In this document: in pieces, positions 32,915 to 41,283 of the stretch | Layout: every line of letters starts with the position of its first letter | How positions within the stretch are numbered: the stretch's first letter is position 1 | Source: Alphaproteobacteria bacterium | Lineage (GTDB): Bacteria; Pseudomonadota; Alphaproteobacteria; UBA9219 | NCBI GenBank assembly: GCA_031291435.1 | Contig: JARLJC010000338.1 | Location: forward strand, 1-60,783 | Length of the DNA: 60,783 nt | Direction: 5' to 3' | Made by a program: the position numbers and the translations under genes | The notes under the pieces: generated by a model | Database searches by the model: none | What the model was told of the DNA's origin: nothing | What the model saw: only the letters and a program-made list of their open reading frames with translations

Positions 32915-34662
32915 CAGGCAATCTCCTTGGGAAACAAATGCGATGCTGGTGAGCCGTCACGAGCCGGATCTCCATTCTGATCAAGAAAATCACCTGGACT
33001 GTCCGGATCAGGACGATGGTAATGATCTTCGCCCCTATATCCCGGCATTTCAGGATCTCCTTCATCAAACCTCAGTATATCGCCGGTATCAGGATTCTCA
33101 AAGGTGCGGTGTCCGGCAGCGGCGGCATCGGGATGAGAGGTCTCCTGATAACCTTGGTCAAGTAAATCGTCGGGATTAGCTGGTAGTGGATTATCGCCTA
33201 TACCCGGCAAAGATGGCGTCAGTTCGGGATCAATGACAGGTGGGATCTCTTGCGTCACCTGCATCCGCTGTGGCTTTTCTGGTTTATTATTTGATTGATC
33301 GGTATCAGAGCCGTCATCTCCTTCATCGTCGCCGCTATCGAAGTCGGGATCACCGTTTTCGAAATCATCGAAATCGTCATCTTCGTCATCATCCCCATCG
33401 TCAAAAGGGCCGGATTTGGCCCTCCCGTGATTGAGGTTTTTGGCGTCGCTTTCGGGTAACGGGCCGTAACCTGCGGCGGCGCGCTGCTCGTTGAGAGTGA
33501 GGAAGGCGGCGGCGCCGATTTTGCTCCATTGCGCCTGCCGCTGATCGATGAGCGCGCCGATGCTGTCGGGATCGTAATCGAGTTCGGGCGCGTCGGCATA
33601 CATCGGGCACAGCCAATGATCGAACCCGGCGATGACGCGCGTGACCATCGGCACCACGGTTTCTTCGTAAAAAGCGAGGCGCGCTTGTTCCATGTTCGAG
33701 AAAGTCTGCGCTTCCGGCAAACCGATAAGCTGCGCCGGAACGCCAAAGGCCAGAGCGATGTCACGTGCGGCGTTGTTGCGCCCGGCGAGCCAGTCCATAT
33801 CTTTGGGGCTGAGGCTCATCTCGCGCCAGTCGAGGCCGCCTTCGAGGATGAGGGGGCGGCCCGCGTTGCGGTCGCCCTGATAAAGCTGGCTCATTTCCTC
33901 GCGCAGACGCTGCAGCTGATCGTCGGAAAGCGTGGCGGGGCCGCCGTCTTTCGGCGCATAGACCAGCGCCCCCGAAGGCCGCGCGCCCTGATTGAGCAAC
34001 GCCTGATTCCACGCGCCCGAGGCGTTGTGCTGATCGATCGACTGCAAAGCCGCTTCCATCGGCGCCATGCCGTACCAGTCATCGAGCGGATTGAAAGTTT
34101 TGAGATGGAGGATATCGCACGCGCCGGTCAGCGGATCGGCGGCCCATTGCGTCACCTGTCCATTCACATTGTATTGATAGCCCTGCGGCAGACCGGCGGG
34201 GCCAGGAATGACAGTCATGCGGTCGGGACGCAGGACGTAAAGTTCGACCGGGGTTTCGCCGTCCTGCGGGCGGATGGCTTCGATATAGGCGTTGCCGGAA
34301 ATTTGCAGGTTGGCGTAGACGCTTTCCATAAAGGCAACCCCATCCTGCAAAGGATTGGGATGCGTGATGAGGTCGAGCAAGGGATGCGTGTCGATTTCGT
34401 TGCCCTGTTCATCATACAGCAGCCACGGAATGGCGGAGGCCGCCGTCGCGATCTGCATCACGCAGCGATAGGCGACGGTGTTTTTCTTGAATCCTTCTTC
34501 GGCGAGATTGGCGCTGCGGCGCGGGGTCCATTTCGGCTGACCCACGTTGCTCCAGGCGATCATCGGCCCGGCGCGGCTGGTCTTGAGCTGTGGCGGCCTG
34601 CCCGTCATAGCTTGAGCGACGGCGGGACGCAGCATTCGCGTCACGAGATCGGATAATCCCAT
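32914..34662 (-). CDS. HK97-type phage portal protein fused to a polymorphic-toxin-like C-terminal domain
   Basis: 582 residues. Residues 1-416 are an ordinary HK97/GTA portal: ARSANLAEEGFKKNTVAYRC-like start, AYIEAIR, GMAPMEAALQ, the FGVPAQLIGL motif and NEQRAAAGYGPLP near the end. Residues about 417-485 are an extremely acidic, low-complexity linker (DDGDDDEDDDFDDFENGDPD) ending in Pro-rich sequence. Residues about 486-582 form a compact domain with ETSHPDAAAAGHRTFENPDTG, GYRGEDHYHRPDPDSPGDFL and GSPASHLFP; its His-rich pattern and its place at the C-terminal tip resemble polymorphic toxin tips. The portal C-terminus normally faces the head interior. The next gene is translationally coupled. 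Confidence 0.88.
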   Translation of the reverse strand: MGLSDLVTRMLRPAVAQAMTGRPPQLKTSRAGPMIAWSNVGQPKWTPRRSANLAEEGFKKNTVAYRCVMQIATAASAIPWLLYDEQGNEIDTHPLLDLITHPNPLQDGVAFMESVYANLQISGNAYIEAIRPQDGETPVELYVLRPDRMTVIPGPAGLPQGYQYNVNGQVTQWAADPLTGACDILHLKTFNPLDDWYGMAPMEAALQSIDQHNASGAWNQALLNQGARPSGALVYAPKDGGPATLSDDQLQRLREEMSQLYQGDRNAGRPLILEGGLDWREMSLSPKDMDWLAGRNNAARDIALAFGVPAQLIGLPEAQTFSNMEQARLAFYEETVVPMVTRVIAGFDHWLCPMYADAPELDYDPDSIGALIDQRQAQWSKIGAAAFLTLNEQRAAAGYGPLPESDAKNLNHGRAKSGPFDDGDDDEDDDFDDFENGDPDFDSGDDEGDDGSDTDQSNNKPEKPQRMQVTQEIPPVIDPELTPSLPGIGDNPLPANPDDLLDQGYQETSHPDAAAAGHRTFENPDTGDILRFDEGDPEMPGYRGEDHYHRPDPDSPGDFLDQNGDPARDGSPASHLFPKEIA

Positions 34663-34705
34663 GCTTGGTTACCTGATGTTGGAGGAAGGCGTATCGGCTA
34701 GAGCT

Positions 34706-34731
34706 GTCATTCCCGCGTAGGCGGGAATGAC
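34706..34731. repeat. Short palindrome GTCATTCCCGCG, family C, copy 1
   Basis: Perfect arms GTCATTCCCGC / GCGGGAATGAC around GTAG in the terminase-portal gap. A widespread type of proteobacterial intergenic palindrome; further copies at 41284 and, as a variant, 60645. Confidence 0.8.
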
Positions 34732-34754
34732 GCGGCGCGTGTAGTTATCGACCA

Positions 34755-36065
34755 TCAAAGAAAGCGGATTTTCGGTTCGCCGCGCGCGGACTCTGAAAGT
34801 TCGGTCAGGGCCCAGACCATGGCGTCAACGCGGTCGGGCGACTTTTCCATCTGGCCGTCTGCGGTGAAGCGGCACATCTGGTCTTCTAAAAGAGAAAGCG
34901 CGCCGACATGGCGCACGCGGCCTTGTTCATACAAAGCCGCTATTGGCAAAGCGCGTTCGACTTTGTTGCGGAGAGCGCGGACGGGTTTGAACAGAACCTG
35001 CGGCGCTTTGGTGCGCAAAATACGTTCGACCAGCTCGCCGCCCGCATTGACTTCGGCGACGATCATCTGCGCCCGCATTTCGGTATAGAGCATGACCGCG
35101 CGTTCGGCCCAGCCGTCGGGCGCATAGCGGCCCGACCAGTCGGCCAGCACATAGATCATGCCGTCCGCGCCGCGCGCCGCGACCACGATGCCGGTTTCAT
35201 CCGCGCCTTCGCCGCTCGATAGTGCGGGGTCGATCGCCACCACGGTGCGGCGCAATTCGGGCACGGTATCGACGCGGAGTTTGTCGATCTGCGCGCGGTT
35301 CCACAAAGAGCCCGCCGTGTCGGTGAGCAATTCGGCATCGAGTTCCTGTCGGCCCAATCTTGTCCCCGCATAGCGTTCGGTAAGTTGTTTCATCACATGC
35401 GGCGACAGATTGTCGGCGTTATCCGCCGTGCGCCCGTGCGTGAGATGCACGTCTTCGTTCTGCCGCCTGAATAAATCGCGTAGCATTTCGGTGTTCCTTG
35501 GCGTTGTCGTAATCACCACGCGGGGATCGGCCCCGAGCCGCAGTCCAAACCACAATTGATCAAACGCATCGCGTCCTGGCCACGCGCCGAGTTCGTCGCA
35601 CCACACCCGGTGATGCTGCGGCCCGCGCAGACGTTCCGGCTGATCGGCGGAAAACAGTTTGATGCGGCTGCCATTGGTCAGCCACATCTCACCCATCGAG
35701 CGATTCCATTTTTCGATGCAGGCAGGCGGAATGGCGCGTAAAAGACCGCTTTCTCCTTCAACACAGGTGTCACGGGCGTCGGCATAAGTCGGCGCAATCA
35801 CACCGATGCGCACATCGTTATTCCACAAAGCATAGGCGGCGATATCCTCAGCCCCCGTGCGCGTTTTCCCCCAACCCCTGCCCGCCATCAGCAGCCAGAT
35901 GCGCCACGCCCCCAATGGCGTGATCTGGTTCGGGCGCGCCTGCCTGATCCATCGCGCCCGGTTCACAAAGGCCTGCAAGTTTGAGAGCGGCAAATTCCGC
36001 AAGCAATCCGCGCGCCTCGGCGAGAGCAAACTCGCGTTCTTCGGCTTCGCGTCTTCGGGCTTCAT
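34755..36065 (-). CDS. Terminase large subunit (GTA gp2-like)
   Basis: 436 residues. DNA-packaging motor: ATPase with Walker A AGRGWGKTR at 61-69 and Walker B VWCDELG at 154-160, then the C-terminal RNase H-like nuclease whose first acid is Asp279 in VVAIDPALS. NAGGELVERILR and DRVDAMVWALTEL are typical of the alphaproteobacterial group. The N-terminus LRNLPLSNLQAF aligns with the family, so the long overlap with the small subunit gene seems real. Headful packaging is likely for this group but not shown. Confidence 0.93.
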   Translation of the reverse strand: MKPEDAKPKNASLLSPRRADCLRNLPLSNLQAFVNRARWIRQARPNQITPLGAWRIWLLMAGRGWGKTRTGAEDIAAYALWNNDVRIGVIAPTYADARDTCVEGESGLLRAIPPACIEKWNRSMGEMWLTNGSRIKLFSADQPERLRGPQHHRVWCDELGAWPGRDAFDQLWFGLRLGADPRVVITTTPRNTEMLRDLFRRQNEDVHLTHGRTADNADNLSPHVMKQLTERYAGTRLGRQELDAELLTDTAGSLWNRAQIDKLRVDTVPELRRTVVAIDPALSSGEGADETGIVVAARGADGMIYVLADWSGRYAPDGWAERAVMLYTEMRAQMIVAEVNAGGELVERILRTKAPQVLFKPVRALRNKVERALPIAALYEQGRVRHVGALSLLEDQMCRFTADGQMEKSPDRVDAMVWALTELSESARGEPKIRFL

Positions 36066-36189
36066 CGTCCTCTTTCGGGGCGCTGCGTTCCAAAAGAATT
36101 TTGGCGGCCTGAATGCGCGCGGTGTCGCTTTCGCTGGCCGCCATCAATTCGCGCAGCGTCGCGAGCACCTGCTCGGTCTGGTCGGTCAT
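35848..36189 (-). CDS. Small terminase subunit-like protein (GTA gp1-like)
   Basis: 113 residues from ATG 36189. The N-terminal helix (VLATLRELMAAS, ARIQAAKILLERS) and the long charged helix EARRREAEEREFALAEARGL fit small terminase/gp1-like proteins that recognise DNA and form a ring. The last 70 residues overlap the large subunit gene in another frame and are glycine-rich and unconvincing, so the functional protein may effectively end sooner. First gene of the minus-strand particle operon. Confidence 0.62.
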   Translation of the reverse strand: MTDQTEQVLATLRELMAASESDTARIQAAKILLERSAPKEDDEARRREAEEREFALAEARGLLAEFAALKLAGLCEPGAMDQAGAPEPDHAIGGVAHLAADGGQGLGENAHGG

Positions 36190-36206
36190 TTTTTTCTGGA
36201 TGATTT

Positions 36207-36234
36207 CGGATACAGTACGCCGTGGGACTGTCAA
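36207..36234 (-). promoter_or_regulatory. Candidate promoter for the particle operon
   Basis: On the minus strand a perfect TTGACA (36234-36229) precedes TATCCG by 16 bases, about 20 bases upstream of the small terminase start. The -10 match is weak. Confidence 0.35.
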
Positions 36235-36257
36235 TAGCCCAGGACCGGAGTGGAGTC

Positions 36258-36304
36258 AAGGGAAATTTCACACATTATGAAAAATAGATGTGATTTGTCC
36301 CTTG
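36258..36304. repeat. Imperfect inverted repeat between the particle operon and the next gene
   Basis: CAAGGGAAATTTCACACAT and ATGTGATTTGTCCCTTG face each other across a 12-base AT-rich centre. Placed just upstream of the first particle gene, it could be a regulator's operator or a terminator. The rest of the 36190-36430 gap shows only a candidate promoter for the plus-strand gene. Confidence 0.5.
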
Positions 36305-36382
36305 GCCTTCTATCTCTGCCACACTTCTTAAGGTCTCATTAACAGTTTCAGGGCATCATCGGGCAGCGATTAGGAGAATCGT

Positions 36383-36411
36383 TTGTTTATACGGCCTAGG
36401 ATAGGATATAC
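36383..36411 (+). promoter_or_regulatory. Candidate promoter for the small gene at 36431
   Basis: TTGTTT and ATATAC separated by 17 bases, ending 20 bases before the ATG. Confidence 0.35.
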
Positions 36412-36430
36412 CTCTTAAGAGGAGTCCTCG

Positions 36431-36664
36431 ATGGCTATTGATCCCGTCAGCGCAAGTACCAATATCGCCCAGACCCAGCGCCCGCAGGCGTCCGGGCAAG
36501 TCAATGGGCTGCGCAATAATCCAACCCTTCTCAATGCCATCGTCACGCAGCAGAAGGCCTCGCGCAGTTTGCCGCAGACCGCCTTTGCCGCGCCCCAGAA
36601 CGCCAAGGGCAACGGCTCCAACCTCAAGCTGCCGCGCGGCAGTCTGGTCGATGAAGTTGTCTGA
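36431..36664 (+). CDS. Small conserved-looking protein, unknown
   Basis: 77 residues behind a strong AAGAGGAG Shine-Dalgarno. Not recognised. Polar and probably disordered (SASTNIAQTQRPQASGQ), with a more ordered tail LKLPRGSLVDEVV; a similar PRGSLVD ending occurs, to my memory, in small alphaproteobacterial proteins of unknown role. No signal or membrane segment. It is convergent with the lipoprotein gene 12 bases away. Confidence 0.6.
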   Translation: MAIDPVSASTNIAQTQRPQASGQVNGLRNNPTLLNAIVTQQKASRSLPQTAFAAPQNAKGNGSNLKLPRGSLVDEVV

Positions 36665-36676
36665 TCTTTCCTGAAA

Positions 36677-37123
36677 TTAGTGTCCGTAACCCGCATTGCC
36701 GTAACCGGCATGCACGCAGTTTTTCACCGCATAACCGCATTGCTCGTCGTCGGCGAAAAGGCTCGATGAAGTCGGGCCGTTGTAATTGACGGCGCTAACC
36801 GCGTTGTTGCGAATCACGATATTCACGGTGCAGAAACTTTTATCGCCCGCGCCGCCGCCGACTTTCATGTTCGAGCCGTATGAACTGCCATATTTATACT
36901 GGCTGAAGGTACTTTCGTGAGAACCGTCGGTCGAAAGATACTGCCAGACTTCGACCGAATCCTGCGTAGCTTTCTTTTTGGGCGGCCCCATGCAGGCCAT
37001 GACGTCTTCGCGGGAATAGCCGATCATCTGCTGGCGCGCGACGGCGGCATCGTCGGAACGGCGGAACGAGCCGCAACCGGCGAGGACGAAGATAAGGAAA
37101 AGAGGAAGCAGGCGGGAGAACAT
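36677..37123 (-). CDS. Outer-membrane lipoprotein, SmpA/BamE-like
   Basis: 148 residues with a signal peptide and the lipobox LAGC (Cys17). The segment MIGYSREDVMACMGPPKKK followed by VEVWQYLS is the SmpA/OmlA (BamE-type) fold pattern, in which a helical turn precedes a small sheet. The rest is serine/tyrosine/glycine-rich, with a histidine- and glycine-rich tail (AGYGNAGYGH). Cysteine-rich C-terminal half may be disulfide-bonded. True BamE is shorter; this is likely a paralogue. Confidence 0.72.
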   Translation of the reverse strand: MFSRLLPLFLIFVLAGCGSFRRSDDAAVARQQMIGYSREDVMACMGPPKKKATQDSVEVWQYLSTDGSHESTFSQYKYGSSYGSNMKVGGGAGDKSFCTVNIVIRNNAVSAVNYNGPTSSSLFADDEQCGYAVKNCVHAGYGNAGYGH

Positions 37124-37163
37124 AAAGTATATTTGCCGTTTCCCGCGCGGGTGTAAAGCCTGC

Positions 37164-37667
37164 TTAGCGCCGCGCGAAGCCGTACCAGCCGGCCAGTTTG
37201 CTGAGCCCGCCTTGCAGCAGCGCTATCGCCGCCGCCGAGGGCGGCGCGTCGTAACAAACCGCCTCCACCACCACGGCGCCGTAGCGTGGACCCAACTCGC
37301 GCACCGCATTGCGCCAACGTTTATAGGCGGCTTCCTGCGCGTCGCTGCGTTCATGGCCGGTGCGGAAGAAATCGCGGCCGCCTGCGGTCGCATAGCTGGC
37401 CGTCACATGCGACGCCAATGAAGCCGCGTGATAATCGGCCTTGAGCCGCAGCCCGGCTTCGACCTGCACGCGGTCGAGCAGGCGTTTGAGCGCCAGCACA
37501 TCGAGGATATGTTCTTCAAGCACGCGGGCGGCCAGAATACCGGCGCGGTCGGTCACTTCGAGCGCGCGGCCCGCATGCTGCCAGCGTTCCGGGGTGCCGT
37601 GATCGCCCCCGCCGGGAATTTTGCGAAATCTTTTATCCGATGAAACAGGGGTGCGACGCGAAGCCAT
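37164..37667 (-). CDS. DUF6456-like protein
   Basis: 167 residues with a GGAGGA Shine-Dalgarno. A basic N-terminus, then a helical domain: RLKADYHAASLASHVTASY, ERSDAQEAAYKRWRNAVREL, and YGAVVVEAVCYD followed by a C-terminal helix. This matches the pattern of DUF6456, an alphaproteobacterial family often fused to or found beside helix-turn-helix regulators. No DNA-binding motif is evident in this copy. Function unknown; the family call is moderate. Confidence 0.6.
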   Translation of the reverse strand: MASRRTPVSSDKRFRKIPGGGDHGTPERWQHAGRALEVTDRAGILAARVLEEHILDVLALKRLLDRVQVEAGLRLKADYHAASLASHVTASYATAGGRDFFRTGHERSDAQEAAYKRWRNAVRELGPRYGAVVVEAVCYDAPPSAAAIALLQGGLSKLAGWYGFARR

Positions 37668-37727
37668 GAATCCTCCGGTGAAAGGGAGAAAAGCAGGCTT
37701 GTGATTTATCCCACTACACAGATGATG

Positions 37728-38936
37728 TCAATGATTTTTCCCATACTGCGCGGCGTGGGCCAGGCAGGCGGCGCGGGAGGATCGGAAATCACCTGCGATC
37801 CACCATTCTTCGACGGCGCGCAGAATTTCGCCGATGCGCGGCCCCGCCGGAATGCCGGAGGCGACAATATCCTCGCCTTTGATGGGGAACAGGGGGTTTT
37901 CCCACGCTTCGATAACGGTGAGCGCCGCGCCGATATCGCCCTCATTCAGGAACAGAGCAGCCTGCACATTCTCCGCCCCATGGGCATAAAGGATGCGCCG
38001 CAATCCCTGCGCGCCCGCATTTTTGCGCAGCTGTTCCGGCAGAATCGCCAGAGCCGCGAGACGATCCCCATCGCGGTTGGAGAGTTTCAGCCGCGCCGCG
38101 ATTTTTTCGGCGGTTGCCGCATTTTCGGGCAGCAAAGAAGCCAGCCGCGCAAGCCCGTCCAGCCGCGCCGCATATTTCTGTTCCCGTTCGATCAGGGCCG
38201 ACAGGCGCGCGATATCGACGGCTTCGCCCGCCCCCTGCGCCGCCACGCCGCTGTCCATCATCAAACGCCAGGCCGCGACCGGATTTTCCGCGGCCAGCAA
38301 TTTCAGGATTTCCTTGGCCACGCGCTCGGCGGAAAGAGTGGGGGTGAGATTTGCCAAAGCGCGGCAGGCCGAAAGCGCGGCATCATCGGGATCGCCTTTG
38401 CCGAACCACGCGTAAAAACGGAAGAAACGCAGGATGCGCAGCACATCTTCGCGAATACGCGCTTCCGCATCGCCGATGAAACGCACATGGCCGGTGCGCG
38501 CATCTTCGGCACCGCCGAAATAATCGTAAAGCGTGCCGTCGGCATCGGCATAAAGCGCGTTCATCGTGAAATCGCGCCGCGCGGCGTCGCTTTGCCAGTC
38601 GTCGGTAAATTCCACTTGGGCGCGCCGCCCGTCGGTTTCAACATCGTGGCGCAGGGTCGTTATTTCATAGCCGACATGATCGACCACCGCCGTCACCGTG
38701 CCATGCGCGAGGCCGGTCGGCACAATCTTGATGCCCTGCGCGGGCAGAATTTCCATCATCCGCTGCGGCGGCAGAGTGGAGGCCAGATCGATATCGCCGA
38801 TTTTGCCGCCCCGGATGACGTCGCGCACCGCGCCGCCGACCACGCGCGCCTCGCCGCCCGCTTCGCGCGCAACATCCATGATGCGGCGGACGGCTGGCGT
38901 TAGAATCTGTGTTTGCTGTTCGGCATCAAGCTTCAT
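37728..38936 (-). CDS. CCA tRNA nucleotidyltransferase / poly(A) polymerase family
   Basis: 402 residues from ATG 38936, overlapping the HAD gene stop (TGATG). Class II nucleotidyltransferase: VVGGAVRDVI, the catalytic GDIDLA pair of acids, RRDFTMNALY and DVLRILRFFRFYAWFG for RNA binding. It adds or repairs the 3' CCA of tRNAs. Alphaproteobacteria have a single such enzyme of about this length, so CCA addition is the likely role. Its coupling to a phosphatase-like gene is a common arrangement. Confidence 0.93.
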   Translation of the reverse strand: MKLDAEQQTQILTPAVRRIMDVAREAGGEARVVGGAVRDVIRGGKIGDIDLASTLPPQRMMEILPAQGIKIVPTGLAHGTVTAVVDHVGYEITTLRHDVETDGRRAQVEFTDDWQSDAARRDFTMNALYADADGTLYDYFGGAEDARTGHVRFIGDAEARIREDVLRILRFFRFYAWFGKGDPDDAALSACRALANLTPTLSAERVAKEILKLLAAENPVAAWRLMMDSGVAAQGAGEAVDIARLSALIEREQKYAARLDGLARLASLLPENAATAEKIAARLKLSNRDGDRLAALAILPEQLRKNAGAQGLRRILYAHGAENVQAALFLNEGDIGAALTVIEAWENPLFPIKGEDIVASGIPAGPRIGEILRAVEEWWIAGDFRSSRAACLAHAAQYGKNH

Positions 38937-39541
38937 CAGACAATAATCCTGTGTTTTACCAAGGTGAGCATCGGCACATCGTGCGGATAATTGCCATAGC
39001 CCCATGATTCATCGAACGGGCCGTTGGCCGCCATCCATTCCCCGACGCGTTCGGCCTTGCGCAGGCGCACGCAATTGCCGTGGATCATCTCGCCGGTCGC
39101 GACGCCATTCTGCATGCCTATGTCGGTGCAGATCAGCGCATCGTGCGGCACGTCACGCAGGAGTTCCGGCAGATAGAGATCGAGGCCGCCCGAAGCGATA
39201 AGGATTTTATGGCCCTTCTCGTGATGTTCGCGCAATTCATGCATGACCGGCGCGTTCATTTTCTGCCATAGCCGGGTGCGCGCCGCCGCCGCCACGATTG
39301 TTTCCTGGTTCTTGCCCGCGATCAGGCGGCGCAGAAGGAAAGCCTTGAGGAAAGTCCGCATTTCCTCGCGCCCGCCCCCCTGCCCGCCTTGCGCGCGATG
39401 CAGCGCAAAACGCGCCAGCCCTTCGGCCAGCGCGGCATAAGTAGCCGCGCACCCGCTGGCATATTCCAGGAACGGCCAGAAACTGTCGCCCGCAACCAGC
39501 GTATGATCGAAATCGAAGATGGCGAGTTTTTGCCCCGTCAT
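38936..39541 (-). CDS. HAD-superfamily phosphatase (subclass IB)
   Basis: 201 residues. Motif I FDFDHTLVAGDS carries the nucleophile Asp and the general acid Asp; motif II is LIASGG; motif III lysine lies in LRKAERV and motif IV in GYGNYPHDVPML. The helical cap between residues 20 and 90 resembles phosphoserine phosphatase-like enzymes. The substrate cannot be told; a small phosphomonoester is likely. Coupled to the CCA enzyme gene. Confidence 0.87.
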   Translation of the reverse strand: MTGQKLAIFDFDHTLVAGDSFWPFLEYASGCAATYAALAEGLARFALHRAQGGQGGGREEMRTFLKAFLLRRLIAGKNQETIVAAAARTRLWQKMNAPVMHELREHHEKGHKILIASGGLDLYLPELLRDVPHDALICTDIGMQNGVATGEMIHGNCVRLRKAERVGEWMAANGPFDESWGYGNYPHDVPMLTLVKHRIIV

Positions 39542-39612
39542 TCTCTCTGCCCCTCTTGACCAGCGCGGATTATATCAGCATGTTCGTCAACGCATAACCT
39601 AATCTGACCCGC

Positions 39613-40614
39613 ATGACCCAAGCGCCGCCGCCCAAAATCATCGGCTTTTTCGACCGGCTCGCCCGCGCGCTGGCGTTCCTTATCATCCTCGCGACCCTTG
39701 GGCCGCTGGCGACCGTCGCCGCTTTATTCGCGCCCGGCCCGCTGGCGCAGCAAACCACCGTGATCGTTCCGCACGGCGAATCCACCGCCGCAATTTCCGC
39801 GCAGCTTTCCACCGCCGGGGCGGTGTGGGCGGCACCTTTGTTCCATGTCGCGGCGCGTTTGCTTGCCACAGGCGGCCTCAAGGCCGGGGAGTATATCGTT
39901 CCGGCGCATGCCAGCCCCGCCGCGATCGCGGAAATGATGCATGAAGGCCGTTCGGTGATGCGGTTTTTCACCGCCGCCGAAGGGCTGACCTCCGCCGAAA
40001 TCGTCGCCGAACTCAACAAAGACCCGGCTTTGACCGGCACCGTTCTGCCGCCCGCCGAAGGGTCGCTGCTGCCCGAAACCTATCGCTATAATTATGGCGA
40101 CACGCGCGCCAGCATCCTTGCCCGCATGAGCAAAGCCATGCAGGAGAAAATCGGCGAAGTGTGGGCCGGGCGCGAAGCCACGCTGCCGCTGCAATCGCCG
40201 CAGCAACTGGTCACGCTCGCCTCCATCGTCGAAAAAGAAACCGGCAAGCCCGAGGAACGCCCGCGCATCGCCGGCGTGTTTTACAACCGCCTGCGTTTTT
40301 CCATGCGGCTGCAATCCGATCCCACCGTCATTTACGCGCTGACCGGCGGCAAATCCGATCTTAACCGCGCTTTGACGCATGACGATCTGGCCTTCGCCTC
40401 GCCCATCAATACCTATGCCAGCGACGGCTTGCCGCCGCAACCGATCTGCAATCCGGGACTGGCGTCGTTGCAGGCGGCGGCGCATCCCGAGCATCATAAT
40501 TTCCTTTATTTCGTCGCCGACGGCAGCGGCGGCCACGCCTTCGCCGCCGATCTCGCCGCACATAACGCCAATATCAACCGCTGGCACGACGCGCTTGAGA
40601 ATAAAGTTCAATGA
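39613..40614 (+). CDS. mltG: Endolytic murein transglycosylase MltG
   Basis: 333 residues with one N-terminal membrane helix (LAFLIILATLGPLATVAALF), a LysM-like subdomain, then the YceG catalytic domain. The essential Glu is in ASIVEKETG, and the conserved LQSDPTVIYAL, INTYASDGLPPQPICNPG and FLYFVADGSGGHAF segments follow. It cuts nascent glycan strands and so sets their length. It usually follows fabF; here it is 38 kb away. Overlaps the yggS start (ATGA). Confidence 0.95.
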   Translation: MTQAPPPKIIGFFDRLARALAFLIILATLGPLATVAALFAPGPLAQQTTVIVPHGESTAAISAQLSTAGAVWAAPLFHVAARLLATGGLKAGEYIVPAHASPAAIAEMMHEGRSVMRFFTAAEGLTSAEIVAELNKDPALTGTVLPPAEGSLLPETYRYNYGDTRASILARMSKAMQEKIGEVWAGREATLPLQSPQQLVTLASIVEKETGKPEERPRIAGVFYNRLRFSMRLQSDPTVIYALTGGKSDLNRALTHDDLAFASPINTYASDGLPPQPICNPGLASLQAAAHPEHHNFLYFVADGSGGHAFAADLAAHNANINRWHDALENKVQ

Positions 40615-41258
40615 ACGATATCGTGCTTAATCTCGCGGTGATCCGGCAGAGGATAGGCGCCGCCGATCTTATCGCCGTCAGCAAGACGCAGCCGCTGGAG
40701 GCGATTATCGAAGCGCTGGCGGCTGGCCAGCGCAAATTCGGAGAGAACCGCGTGCAGGAGGCGGAAAGAAAGTTCCTGCTGCTGCGCCCACGTTTTCCCG
40801 ACATCGAATTACACCTGATCGGCCCGCTTCAAACCAACAAGGTGCGCGACGCTGTCGCTTTGTTCGACGTCATTCAAACCCTCGACCGTCCCAAACTGGC
40901 CGACGCGCTCGCCACCGAAATCCGCGCCAGCAAACGCGACCCGCGCCTCTCTATTCAGGTCAATATCGGCAATGAACCGCAAAAGGCGGGTATCGCGCCC
41001 GAAGCCCTGCCCGCATTTCTCGCTTATTGCCGCGCCGAACGCGGGCTGACCATTTCGGGATTGATGTGCATCCCGCCGCAAAGCCTCGACCCGCGCCCTT
41101 ATTTCAATAAGATGCGCGCGCTTGCCGATACGCACAAGCTGCCCCATCTCAGCATGGGTATGAGCGCCGATTTCGAGATGGCGGTTGAATGCGGGGCAAC
41201 CGAAGTGCGCGTCGGCTCGGCTATTTTCGGACAGCGTCTTACTCAAGAGAACGCCTGA
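40611..41258 (+). CDS. yggS: YggS-family pyridoxal phosphate homeostasis protein
   Basis: 215 residues, TIM-barrel PLP-binding protein that keeps the free cofactor level in check. AVSKTQPLEAI holds the PLP lysine, followed by FGENRVQEA, LHLIGPLQTNK, IQTLDRPKLA, and the C-terminal LSMGMSADFEMAVECGATEVRVGSAIFG phosphate-binding region. Start ATG 40611 overlaps the mltG stop. Convergent with the pil locus; a short palindrome separates them. Confidence 0.95.
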   Translation: MNDIVLNLAVIRQRIGAADLIAVSKTQPLEAIIEALAAGQRKFGENRVQEAERKFLLLRPRFPDIELHLIGPLQTNKVRDAVALFDVIQTLDRPKLADALATEIRASKRDPRLSIQVNIGNEPQKAGIAPEALPAFLAYCRAERGLTISGLMCIPPQSLDPRPYFNKMRALADTHKLPHLSMGMSADFEMAVECGATEVRVGSAIFGQRLTQENA

Positions 41259-41283
41259 ATATTAAGCGTCGCCTTTTCCGTTA

